From NCBI GenBank assembly GCA_020746995.1, contig JAGPXD010000002.1, positions 2,232,001-2,296,000 of the forward strand: a stretch of 64,000 bases of DNA. The letters are read 5' to 3'. This DNA comes from Plectosphaerella cucumerina (Eukaryota; Ascomycota; Sordariomycetes; Glomerellales; Plectosphaerellaceae). This document shows positions 12,180 through 21,218 of this stretch, in pieces. Both the position numbers and the translations under genes were made by a program. Position 1 is the stretch's first letter; every line of letters starts with the position of its first letter. The notes below the pieces were generated by a model, which was not told where the DNA came from, did no database searches, and worked only from the letters and a program-made list of their open reading frames with translations.

Positions 12180-13751
12180 ATGGAAACTACAGCCCTACCT
12201 TCAAGCATGTCTTCAGAGACGTCAGAGCCTCCGCAGGTCCTGGAGTCGTCTAGAGAGAGGTCCCCTGGTAGTGATACCTCGTGGTCCGACCTCGTCGACG
12301 ACCAGGGCCGGAAACACGACGCTGGAACCCGCGATTTGAAGGCCCACCTTGCGGATCTCTTCACGGAGAACATCACCGCAAAGGCCTGTCGAGCAGCTGG
12401 AGTGTCCCTTGTCGACGCCGTCACGGCATCTGGCACCATCACCAAAACGCCGACAGGGTTCCCCGAGACCGTCCCCCAGATCCCGCCGACTTTCGGCCAC
12501 TACGACTACCGCGATCCCGACTTCTGGACCTGCGGCTTCTTCCCCGGGGAGCTGGCTGCCTTGCGGGAGCGCTGTTCCCGGTACCCCCAGCACATGGGTC
12601 TCGACCCCTCAGCCGGTATCGCCACCTCAGCGCTGTACACCCGCCTCGTCCAAGACTCTAGCATCTGGATCGAGCCTCTCCACGCCATGGCCGCGCGAAC
12701 CGACACGCACGACCTCGGCTTCATCATCATGCCAGCGCTGCGTCGCGACTGGGAAATGACGGGAAACCCACGCAGCCTCGACACCATCGTCCAGGCGGCA
12801 CACAGCCTGGCCAGCCGCTACATCCCCTCGGCCGGCGTCATCCGCAGCTGGGACTGCCTCCTCAAAAAGGACATCACCGTGACTGATATGGACGCCAACG
12901 CCATCATCATTATCGACAGCCTCTGCAACCTCGACCTCCTGTACTACGCCGCCGCGCACACCGGCGACGACGCCCTGGCTGCGATAGCAACCGCCCACGC
13001 CCGCGCCCTCTTGACGACACACCTTCGCCCCGAGCCGGCCACAACGTCGGTCTCAGACGGCTACCGCGGCCAGCTCTACTCGACATGCCACGTCGCCACC
13101 CTGGACCCGTTATCAGGCGCGATCAAGTGGCGACGTACAGCGCAGGGCTACGCCGACGAGTCAACCTGGTCCCGCGGCCAGGCCTGGGCTATCCTCGGCT
13201 ACGCCCAGACGTACTCGTGGACCGGAGAAGAGGCCTTCCTCGACGCAGCGTGCGGCACGGCCGAGTACTTCCTCCACCGACTCGAGACGGCGCCATCCTG
13301 CGTCGAGCAGCAGCTTGACGACGGGCGTCTTGTTGGCCGCTACGTGCCCCTCTGGGACTTTGACGCGCCCATTGAAGACGAGACTAGGCCACTGCGGGAC
13401 ACGTCGGCCGGCGTGGCGGCTGCAAACGGCATGCTCATTCTGTCGCAGGCCCTCTCCGGGCGAGGGCGGCACGGGCTGGCGAGGCGCTTCCTCGAGGCGT
13501 CAATCGCTATCGTCAGGGACACGCTGGACTTGTCGCTTGCGCAGGAGCGGGCGCGACTCGTGCGGGGACGGGAGGGCGAGCTCGAGGTTGAGGACGTTGA
13601 AGAGGGGAAACGCTTCGATGGTGTGCTGAAGAATGGCACGGCGAACAACAATGAGGGCGCTAAGAGACGGCTGTGGGACCACGGGCTAGTCTATGGTGAC
13701 TATTACCTGGTCGAGTACGGGAACAGGCTCCTCCAGATGGGGCTGGTGTGA
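12180..13751 (+). CDS. GH88 unsaturated glucuronyl hydrolase
   Basis: Hydrolyses the 4,5-unsaturated uronic acid from the non-reducing end of oligosaccharides released by polysaccharide lyases. It is a single-exon gene of 523 residues with an (alpha/alpha)6-barrel glycosidase signature. HDLGF (Asp178) matches the first conserved Asp of the family (DxGF) and IIDSLCNLDLLYYA (Asp246) matches the catalytic Asp motif. DESTWSRGQAWAILG near 327-340 is the typical GH88 active-site stretch, and DTSAGVAAANGML also fits. No signal peptide is visible, so it is probably cytosolic and acts after uptake, as in related fungal proteins. The N-terminal 60 residues are Ser/Glu-rich and less conserved-looking. 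The divergent MFS gene and the DUF2264 gene further right suggest uronide catabolism. GH105 is a less likely alternative. Confidence 0.92.
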   Translation: METTALPSSMSSETSEPPQVLESSRERSPGSDTSWSDLVDDQGRKHDAGTRDLKAHLADLFTENITAKACRAAGVSLVDAVTASGTITKTPTGFPETVPQIPPTFGHYDYRDPDFWTCGFFPGELAALRERCSRYPQHMGLDPSAGIATSALYTRLVQDSSIWIEPLHAMAARTDTHDLGFIIMPALRRDWEMTGNPRSLDTIVQAAHSLASRYIPSAGVIRSWDCLLKKDITVTDMDANAIIIIDSLCNLDLLYYAAAHTGDDALAAIATAHARALLTTHLRPEPATTSVSDGYRGQLYSTCHVATLDPLSGAIKWRRTAQGYADESTWSRGQAWAILGYAQTYSWTGEEAFLDAACGTAEYFLHRLETAPSCVEQQLDDGRLVGRYVPLWDFDAPIEDETRPLRDTSAGVAAANGMLILSQALSGRGRHGLARRFLEASIAIVRDTLDLSLAQERARLVRGREGELEVEDVEEGKRFDGVLKNGTANNNEGAKRRLWDHGLVYGDYYLVEYGNRLLQMGLV

Positions 13752-14452
13752 TGGTCGTCGATGATGTGCGACGGGAGGAAGAAGATGGGAATTGGAGGTT
13801 GGAGGTTGGCGCTGTAGGCGCTGAAGCCCGAAATTGTTAGGGGCTCGGGGCCGGGCGACGCCCTCGAGTGGGGCCGGCATTGCACACTGTGGCTAACCCC
13901 TAAACCTGAAGTACCCGGTATCGCTTGACGATACATTTGCAAGAAGATGCCTGTTGAATAGACATTGAGATGAAGTCTGGCGTTTCCTTTCCTTTCCACA
14001 ATCAATTATCAAGATATGTAAGGTACTGGCCCAGGGCATAGCACCCCTTGAATGTGATTGCTTCCAAACTCTGCCCTTGTGAGCCTTGTTTGTAGGTACT
14101 TTTTTCTAGTAAAGCTCGCCTCAAGAATCAGAGGACCTGCATGGATTTCAAGACACGATCAATGCTTCAAGAAGCCTACGAGGTATGCATCTTGTGGAAC
14201 ATTCTGATTTGTCTACCAAGTCTGAGAAAGCTGTTTTTCCAGTACCATGCCTCAAGGATCGATCCGAGACCGTTCTGATGGAAGACTGCAGCGTGGGATT
14301 CCTCTTGTCATTGATACTGACATGATGATCCCTTACTTGTCGTCTAAGAAGATCTACAAACCGGTCAGCGCTTTCTCCCAGGTCCAACACCACCACCGGA
14401 AGACAGACTCACTTCCACGTCAGAATGGCAGGTCGTGCCTCAAGACGGGCAC
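13752..14452. other. Convergent intergenic region
   Basis: About 700 bp between the 3' ends of the GH88 gene (plus) and the small cysteine-rich gene (minus). It should contain both 3' UTRs. Nothing else is recognised. Confidence 0.6.
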
Positions 14453-14659
14453 TCAGCACTTCTGGATGGTGTACGTGCAGCTGACGAGCGGGCAGTAGTA
14501 GCACGTCTTCTGGCCGTTCTTGCAAGGACCGCAGCCCGAGATCTGGCGCTTTTCGATCTCAGCGGCACGAATCGCCTCGTTCTCGGCGTTGATGTTGGCG
14601 CTGGGGGCAGCAAAAGCCAGAGTGGCCATGGCGGAGACGATGAAGTAGACGGCCTTCAT
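14453..14659 (-). CDS. Small secreted cysteine-rich protein (68 aa), effector-like
   Basis: Single-exon gene encoding a 68-residue preproprotein. Residues 1-17 form a signal peptide (MKAVYFIVSAMATLAFA). A short acidic propeptide follows and ends in Glu-Lys-Arg, a Kex2-type site. The mature peptide is about 30 residues with six cysteines, in the order CGPC, CYYC, C, C-terminal C, enough for three disulfides. It is compact and basic to neutral, like fungal effectors or defence peptides; I recognise no named family. The TATA box about 105 nt upstream and the compact start region support a real, well-expressed gene. Its position between GH88 and DUF2264 genes may be chance. Confidence 0.82.
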   Translation of the reverse strand: MKAVYFIVSAMATLAFAAPSANINAENEAIRAAEIEKRQISGCGPCKNGQKTCYYCPLVSCTYTIQKC

Positions 14660-15618
14660 GTTAATTTTGAGTGTTGAAATTGGATGATTGTCAGGTTTAG
14701 GATGATGATTTGTCGAGTTGATGCTGAGGAAGAAGCGTATCCATGGTTAGGACTTGACACCCCTTTTATAGATGGAGTTGGCTGTTGAACTTGTATCTTG
14801 CGTCCCTTTTCCCGCGATGTCTTCCGACGCCCTCCAGCTGGGGCAAAGCGGCACAGTCACCCCTCACATGAAGCATGAAGAGAGATAGGCAGGGTCAGTG
14901 AAGTCACGAGCTCCAACTTCCAGAGTCACTTGTCCCTCTCATCGACTGATAGTCGCCCCTCAACACCCAATGTGGCAAGATTACGGTCCTCCAAGACCAA
15001 GTCCTTAGCATCAGTTGGGGTCTCTTTCAAACCCGCCACGGGGTCCCCAGAGCTCGGCCCGGAATCTTGAAGATCCCTGAAGCGGAATTGGAGGAGCCTG
15101 ACAGGACAACTCATATGTGCTTAGCCTGCATGCCAAGTTGCTCTTGTCGAAAGACTCGCGGTCTCCATCTTGTATAGCCGTAAACGAGGAATACGTTGTC
15201 CCCTCTAGGCATTTTTCCTAGGGCTAGTTAGTATCTCCCCGCAATCCTTCGAGAATCGAGAGGCATTTCCCATCTCTCGATGACTGCTGAACACCGTTTT
15301 CCGTCGGAGAAGTGTGCCGGGGAGCTGGGCGGTGCACCCAATGTTGCGGCACAGCACCTCCATCCGACGGCTTCACGTTCCGCCATCTTGGGAAGGATCG
15401 CAACATTCCACGTCGTACAGCCGCTCTTTCTGGGGTCCGCGGAGTCCGACCAAGCTTGGTCAGTATGTGCTTACATGGACCTAGGTAGGTCGAGAGGCAG
15501 CATGTATTGGTACCAGTACCTTTGGGCAAAGGGCCCGGCATCCCCAATCAACATGGCAAGAAGCCCGACTTTCAATGATGTTCAGAATGACCCAAGGGTA
15601 AGAGCATGGCCTATGAAA
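14660..15618. other. Intergenic; promoter of the 68-aa secreted gene
   Basis: About 960 bp containing the TATA box and leader of the small secreted gene and the 3' flank of the DUF2264 gene. No additional gene is supported. Confidence 0.6.
14764..14770 (-). promoter_or_regulatory. TATA box (TATAAAA)
   Basis: Minus-strand TATAAAA lies about 105 nt upstream of the ATG at 14659. This is a near-consensus match. Confidence 0.65.
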
Positions 15619-17645
15619 CTACCATGCCTGCACCTCCTCGTCCCACGGCGGACTCGCCCACAAGCTGTAAACCCCTGATCCAATGGGATCAATGCCAAAC
15701 ACCCCCGTGACGAAGATCTCCTCTGAAGAACTGCCCGGCTCCAGCGTGAGATCATGCCTCACGACTGGCAGCTGCGTCCGCGGCGCAAGAAGGTTAGTGT
15801 TGGGATCCGGCCGCATCACCTCAACCCTCGACCGTCTCCGCTCCGATGCCTCGCCGGAAAAGTCAGCAATACCGCTGACGCCGGCGCGGGACCGCACGAA
15901 AGCCTTTCTCTCCACCTCAGAAACCGCCCAGCCATCGTGGTATATCGGCAACGCCTCGGCTTGAGAGATGAACAGCCCCCGGTTGTCCGTCGAGTCAATA
16001 GCGAACCCGCCATCGACGACCTGCAGCGTCCCAGCCCAAGCAGGCACATCCGACCAACTAAGCCTGTGCTTCCTCACATGCCACCCCGGGAAGTCTTCCG
16101 GGGTGGCAGCAAGTGTCGTCTCGACGACAACATCCAGGTACGCCCACGGCTTCCACCGGCTGACGAGGGCAGTAGTCTCCCGACCGCAAAGAAGCACGCG
16201 CTCGGTGCGCACGTCATACGGATCCCGCCTGACGCTCCAAGTCTCGCCTCCGTCAAAAGACAGGGCGAGCGTGCTATCAGGCGCGACCTGATGCAGCAGC
16301 GGTCCAGTGGGAACGCTGAAACCGAAGAGGGCTGAGTAGGCGAACTTGCCATACTTTGCCTCGCGAGCCTTGAACGGCTTCTTGCTACCCTGGCCGGCCG
16401 AGAGGGCAAAGGTGTGCGCCTCGTGGTTGACGAGAAGCTGGCGCGCGGGCCAGATGAGGTCGACAACCGGGGCACCGACGGGATACTGTTCCTCTTTGCA
16501 CAACCAGAAATCGTCGTCGCTGGGGATGGCGAGCACGACGAAGGACTTGAGGCACCAGTAGACGGACTGCGGCGAGTTGTAGTCCTCGGACATGTACATG
16601 TTGGGGTAAGCGAAACCGATGGACTGGGTGCCGTCGGTGTGGAACATGGCCCCGCGCTCAGGGGCCGCCCACCACCGCAGATGGCGGAGAAGGAGGGCCT
16701 TGATGGCGCCGGAGCTCAGAGGTCGCGGCAGTTCGATCTTGGCCAGGGCGGCGACGGCCCAGAAGGCGCCCATGGCAAAACGGTAGGTCATACTCCGGCC
16801 GAAGGGGATGCCAGCGCCTGTGGACAGATGAGCAGCATGTCGACTGGGGAGAGAGAACCAAGCATACCGTTGGCGGCCATGTACCGCCAGTATTTTGCCG
16901 CAAACTCGGTCGCCTGGGCGCGGTAGCGACGTACCCTCTCGCCGTCGCCCCCGACGAAGTAGACGTAGAGCAGTGGAGCAAACTGCATGGCAAAGCTACC
17001 TGAGTAGTAATCGGCCTGGCGGCGCTCATCTCCCCACGCGCCGTCACTGCTCCAGCCCTCACCAACGTTAAAGGAGTCGAGCATAGCGAGGTCCTCATCG
17101 AGACGGGCCTTGCGGGCCTCATCCTCGGGGACCCCGAGGGCGCGCGTGAGGGCCAGGTTGGCAAAGACACGGAACCATCGCCAGTTGTTGTCGGGCATGC
17201 GGCGGTCGTTGATACCGCTGAGCCATGCGACCAAGTTCTCGCGGGCACGAGCATCCAGGGCCGACAGAAAGACATCCGGGGCCAGGAGCAGGGCGAAGGC
17301 GATGCTCTCAACCTCTACCATGCGCTGGTCGACATGGCCGATGGGGCCCCAGTACTCGGGATGCGCGGGGTCGACGCCATGCGCCAGGCCCTGAATCCAG
17401 GTGAGCAGGCCGCTGACATCGTGGCCGTGAAGCAGCAGGGGCGCGGCGGCGAACAGGGGCCTCGCGAAGCCTTCGAGCTGTGCGGCAACATCGTCGAAGC
17501 CGGCAGCCGTTTCGACGGCGAGTCGGACACGGGCACCCGCGGGCGACTTGTGCTTGTCCAGGGGTGCCAGAAGCGCGGCCGCCGCCCTGACGACATCGTC
17601 GCGCGTGCGCAGGGGGTTGCCGGTGAATCCGGGGAGGGCGGGCAT
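15619..17645 (-). CDS. DUF2264 domain protein, carbohydrate-active candidate
   Basis: Two exons (17645-16868 and 16817-15619, intron 50 nt) give 658 residues. The N-terminal half carries the DUF2264 signature: the GPIGHVDQRMVEVE region, MPDNNWRWFRVFANLAL, and GWSSDGAWGDERRQADYYSGSFAMQFAPLLY (quoted here as start and end of one conserved block, about residues 197-227). Aromatic and acidic residues in these helices resemble (alpha/alpha)-barrel polysaccharide enzymes. The second exon looks beta-rich, like the C-terminal sheet domain of that fold class. The reaction is not established by sequence. No signal peptide is visible, so a cytosolic location is likely. DUF2264 genes often sit near uronide-processing genes; here GH88 and an MFS carrier lie within 4 kb, suggesting the same pathway by inference. 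Confidence 0.88.
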
Positions 17646-18489
17646 TCTGGCTAGGGGGCTTGTCGGATCAGCTTCCAGGGGATGGATGCGAAGCTCAGGG
17701 GGCTTCTCGGGTGCTCGGGCTGCTCGGTTAGAGTACTCGGGCTGGTCATAACTACCGACCGCCGTACGATCTTAGATGGTTAACAGGCGGGCCTTTTAGG
17801 GCCTTTGGAGCTTCGGACGTCGGACCAAGTCTCGGACGCAGCCCTAGGTCTAGGATGCCCAGCCTGAGAGGCTGCCCACTGTCGCGTCGCGTTAGTGTTA
17901 TGCGGAGTTAATGGAGGAGAAGAGATGCACGCCAAACCTGGACCTCAATTGAACAGCTCCTTCAGAGGCTGCTTCGTAATCGTACGAGGTACGAGCCGTC
18001 CCTCCACAGCAACGCCAAGAGCACGCCGAGGTCGGGGATGACGATCCAGACCCATGCTACCTTGCCCCGGTCCTTTTCCAGTCGACTGCAGCTCGTAATT
18101 TCGCTGTTCCAGCTCTGGAGCCGCGTGTTCCGACACGCGACCTCCTGCTGCCAGTGGAAGCAAGCCGTTCGGGATCCTCGCCCGGGCCGCTCGGAAATGA
18201 GTATGCACGACAATTGACGAGGCTGGCAATTGCCGTCGTCAGAGCACTCGCGTTCGGCAAGTACAATGGCCAAGAACAGCGGCGAGGGTAGAATCCAAGG
18301 GTCAATTACACATGGGGAAATACACAAAATATGATACGAAAAAAAGAAGAGGAGGACAGCCGATAGTAGCGGCGGTCACAGCTCTCCTCGGGTATCGCTC
18401 GACTCCGGTCCCTCCTGTATAGTGGTCCTCCCAAAACTCCGAATGTGGAACAGGAAAAAAAGATCATGACGTGATGCCCGGCAGACAGA
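17646..18489. other. Intergenic, no gene supported
   Basis: About 840 bp containing the DUF2264 promoter and the 3' flank of the GT31 gene. Short frames present have no recognisable content. Confidence 0.6.
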
Positions 18490-19923
18490 TTACCACACCT
18501 TGCGAGGCGGCTGATGGCCTGTCCGTGTCTTGCCGACGTTCCAAATGTCGTCGCACATCCAGTCGCCGTTGTCGCGGCGCGACCAGAAGTAGGCCGGTAT
18601 TCTTTCGACGCGTGGGGTCAGGTAGGTGGTGGCCCCAACGGCATGCCAGAAGTCGAGCCACAGCATAACGAACGAGCCGCGACGGCCACCACCCCGCGGC
18701 AGAGGTGGCGTAGGACGGATGCCGCGCTCGTCAAAGGCCGAGGCCACGCGGAGGTAGACGGCCGGGTCCTTGAGGTCGTGGATGGCAATAGGGTCGGGTC
18801 CCCAGAGGGCGTGCTTGGTTGCATTAGGGTGGGTGCCGGCGCGTGCCCATGGTGTTCCGTCACCGCGGGAGTCTTCTTCGTAGTAGTCGAACTTTTCTGA
18901 TCCCAGGAAGTTGACGACATTGACGGCACGGCGGGCGCGCAGCAGTAGCAGAGCCATTGCCACGTCCTCGCCGGCGACGACGTGGTAGCGCTCCTGCAGC
19001 TCGACGAGCTCCTCGACGACGTCCCAGGTATAGGTGTACATGGAGCCGTGCAGGAACGTCAAATCGTTGAACCGGCCATAGTACAGCTCGCCAATGGCCG
19101 TGCGCTCAACCGTGGCCTCTCCGGTGCGTAAGGATAGGCGGGGGCGCAGGTAGCGGTCCCAGAAACCGCGAGCGTTGAGGAACAGGTCGGAGTCAAGCTT
19201 GGACACATATTCGTAGCGCAGGCCGCGACGCACCAAGTGCTTGTAGAACTCGAGCGTCTTGATCGTGTTGGCGGTGAAATCGTCCTCCTGTAGATGATCG
19301 AGTACGATGAGGTCGCCAAAGGTGCGGTTCTCGGCCCGCAGCACCTCTGTCCACTGCGGTCCCGGGTTGGACACGACGAAGCGTGTGTCCATGGGCAGGT
19401 CCTTGTAGGTGCGCATCCAGGTGGAGCGGATCAACATACGGCGGTCGGCGTCAAAGGCTGAGCTGATGACGGCAGCCAGCCACGGGTTGCGGCGTCGCTG
19501 TTCGTCGGCATCATCCCCGTCCCCGTTCGTGCCGTCGCTGTATGACCCCGGACGATCCGGAGGAGCCACCATCGGGGTCTCAGGAAAACGGTGCAACGGG
19601 TATGCAGGGACCCGTGGCCCAGCGATGTAGGACGAGACGTATGTGCCGTGGATCTCGGGATCCATGTCGGGGGCCGTAAAGGGAGCATGATGCGTCGGTG
19701 TCGTAAGCTTGACCATCAAGTGGACCGTGACGAAGGCCGCGGCGATGAGGCCAATGACCAGCAGGCGGTGGAACTTGCGAGGAAAGTTCCTCTTCGGGGT
19801 TTCCCATGCCGCAATGGGCAGGGAGAGGTAGGCCTTGGACGCGACCATGTTCGGGAGGGGGGCGGCGAGAAGGCCGCGAGGTGTCGGATCGGGATGGATA
19901 TTATTAGGTCGGAGTGTTGCCAA
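18490..19923 (-). CDS. GT31-type glycosyltransferase, Golgi type II membrane protein
   Basis: Predicted beta-1,3-galactosyltransferase-like enzyme that transfers a sugar from a UDP-sugar in the Golgi lumen. It is single-exon with 477 residues: a short cytosolic tail, one transmembrane segment at about 54-71 (LLVIGLIAAAFVTVHLMV), a Pro/Gly/Asp-rich stem to about 145, then the catalytic domain. The domain starts with the family pattern RRMLIRSTWM, has the metal-binding DxD motif as DSD (244-246) in KLDSDLFLN, and has the family GEDV motif near 318-321. The C-terminal HAVGATTYLTPRVERIPAYFW region includes a conserved-looking tail. A later ATG (residue 26) is an alternative start that would still keep the membrane anchor. 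The acceptor substrate is unknown. Confidence 0.88.
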   Translation of the reverse strand: MATLRPNNIHPDPTPRGLLAAPLPNMVASKAYLSLPIAAWETPKRNFPRKFHRLLVIGLIAAAFVTVHLMVKLTTPTHHAPFTAPDMDPEIHGTYVSSYIAGPRVPAYPLHRFPETPMVAPPDRPGSYSDGTNGDGDDADEQRRRNPWLAAVISSAFDADRRMLIRSTWMRTYKDLPMDTRFVVSNPGPQWTEVLRAENRTFGDLIVLDHLQEDDFTANTIKTLEFYKHLVRRGLRYEYVSKLDSDLFLNARGFWDRYLRPRLSLRTGEATVERTAIGELYYGRFNDLTFLHGSMYTYTWDVVEELVELQERYHVVAGEDVAMALLLLRARRAVNVVNFLGSEKFDYYEEDSRGDGTPWARAGTHPNATKHALWGPDPIAIHDLKDPAVYLRVASAFDERGIRPTPPLPRGGGRRGSFVMLWLDFWHAVGATTYLTPRVERIPAYFWSRRDNGDWMCDDIWNVGKTRTGHQPPRKVW

Positions 19924-21218
19924 TGATGTAGACAGATGATTAATACAATCCCCAGCGGCGGGGCAGGCGACGTCGACAACAAAGAAGGGGCGAGGGGAGA
20001 AGAAAAAGTGAAGGATTTCTAGTGACGGGGAAAGAAGAGAATGGGCGTTGGAGAGGGATCAATGCAAATAGCCATGGTGGGCGGCCAAGGAATGAACAGG
20101 TGGGTTTGAGTTCAGGTTCACTTGTTTCGACACGGACCCATCGGACTGGACTTGTTTGACCCGACCTGACTGCTGACGCCAGGGCAGGTCCGCGTCCAGG
20201 TCCCGTCTCTAGCACGATACGACGTGGAGTACCTCCCTTCAGTGGATGAGGTACGTACTGCGACGCAGTAATCACGCCCGCTTGGCCCGTACCTTGCGAC
20301 GTCGTCCCGGCGTCCGTGACTGCCGCCGTGGCGGACAGGGCTAAGCCTGCACTCAGCCAGGGCTCTCGGCACTGGAGGGAGCATGGCCATTGGTCCGCCC
20401 GTGATGCGAGCCAGGGAGGTGCGGGCCTAGCGCGGCACTTGCAGCAGTGAGCTGGGCCCGCCCTGCCCGCTGTCTGTAGGTGTGGAGTCCAGCACCAACT
20501 TGGGCATCTCGGGCCCATCGAAAATGCCCGAGCCCATCAGCGGCCAGGTACTGATGACGTACTAGACTGTTGCCAGCGGCAGGGGGAGCGCAGTCGAGGT
20601 ACGACCGGGGGAGGTACTTGGACTTGCTGACACCGATCAGAGCACGACAAGGCTGAGCGATCCTGCCATCAATCCTTCTCCACCAGTCTGTAAACTTGAC
20701 AGCACCTGCCAATTGACTTCGACTTGGCGTCCAAATGGGTTATCGATGTGCCCTAGGTCGTGCTTTGCGGCAAGGCGGAAGGACGCAGCATGATGAAGTG
20801 GTGACCAGGGCCAGGCTGGACGCACCTTCCGTTACCCCTCTTGCCCCTGACACCTCGGCACCTTGCACTCATAGCGCGGAATCAAAGGAAACTCGACCAG
20901 TCTGTAGGAACAAAGAGACTGTCTTCAACATGGAACGTACCTGCCATTTCGAATGGTCAGTTGTGTCGAGTGAGGCGGTCTGCTGCCAGACGTTTCAACT
21001 CGCGATCTGATACTGGTCGTTGCTGCCAATTGGACATCACCATGCCGACGGGAAGGAACACACGGCGTACATGCCATATCAACCTCCTGCTTTGTATACA
21101 TCTCCTCTCAGCCCAGACGTCTCCTTGTCCGGCTCTCCTCCATCCTCCCATCACCCGTCTATCTACACATCTACCTCAGCCCTTCCGACTATAGCCCATC
21201 GCTGCATTCATCTTCACC
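19924..21218. other. Divergent intergenic region
   Basis: About 1.3 kb between the GT31 gene (minus) and the M4 peptidase gene (plus). It holds both promoters. No further gene is recognised. Confidence 0.6.
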
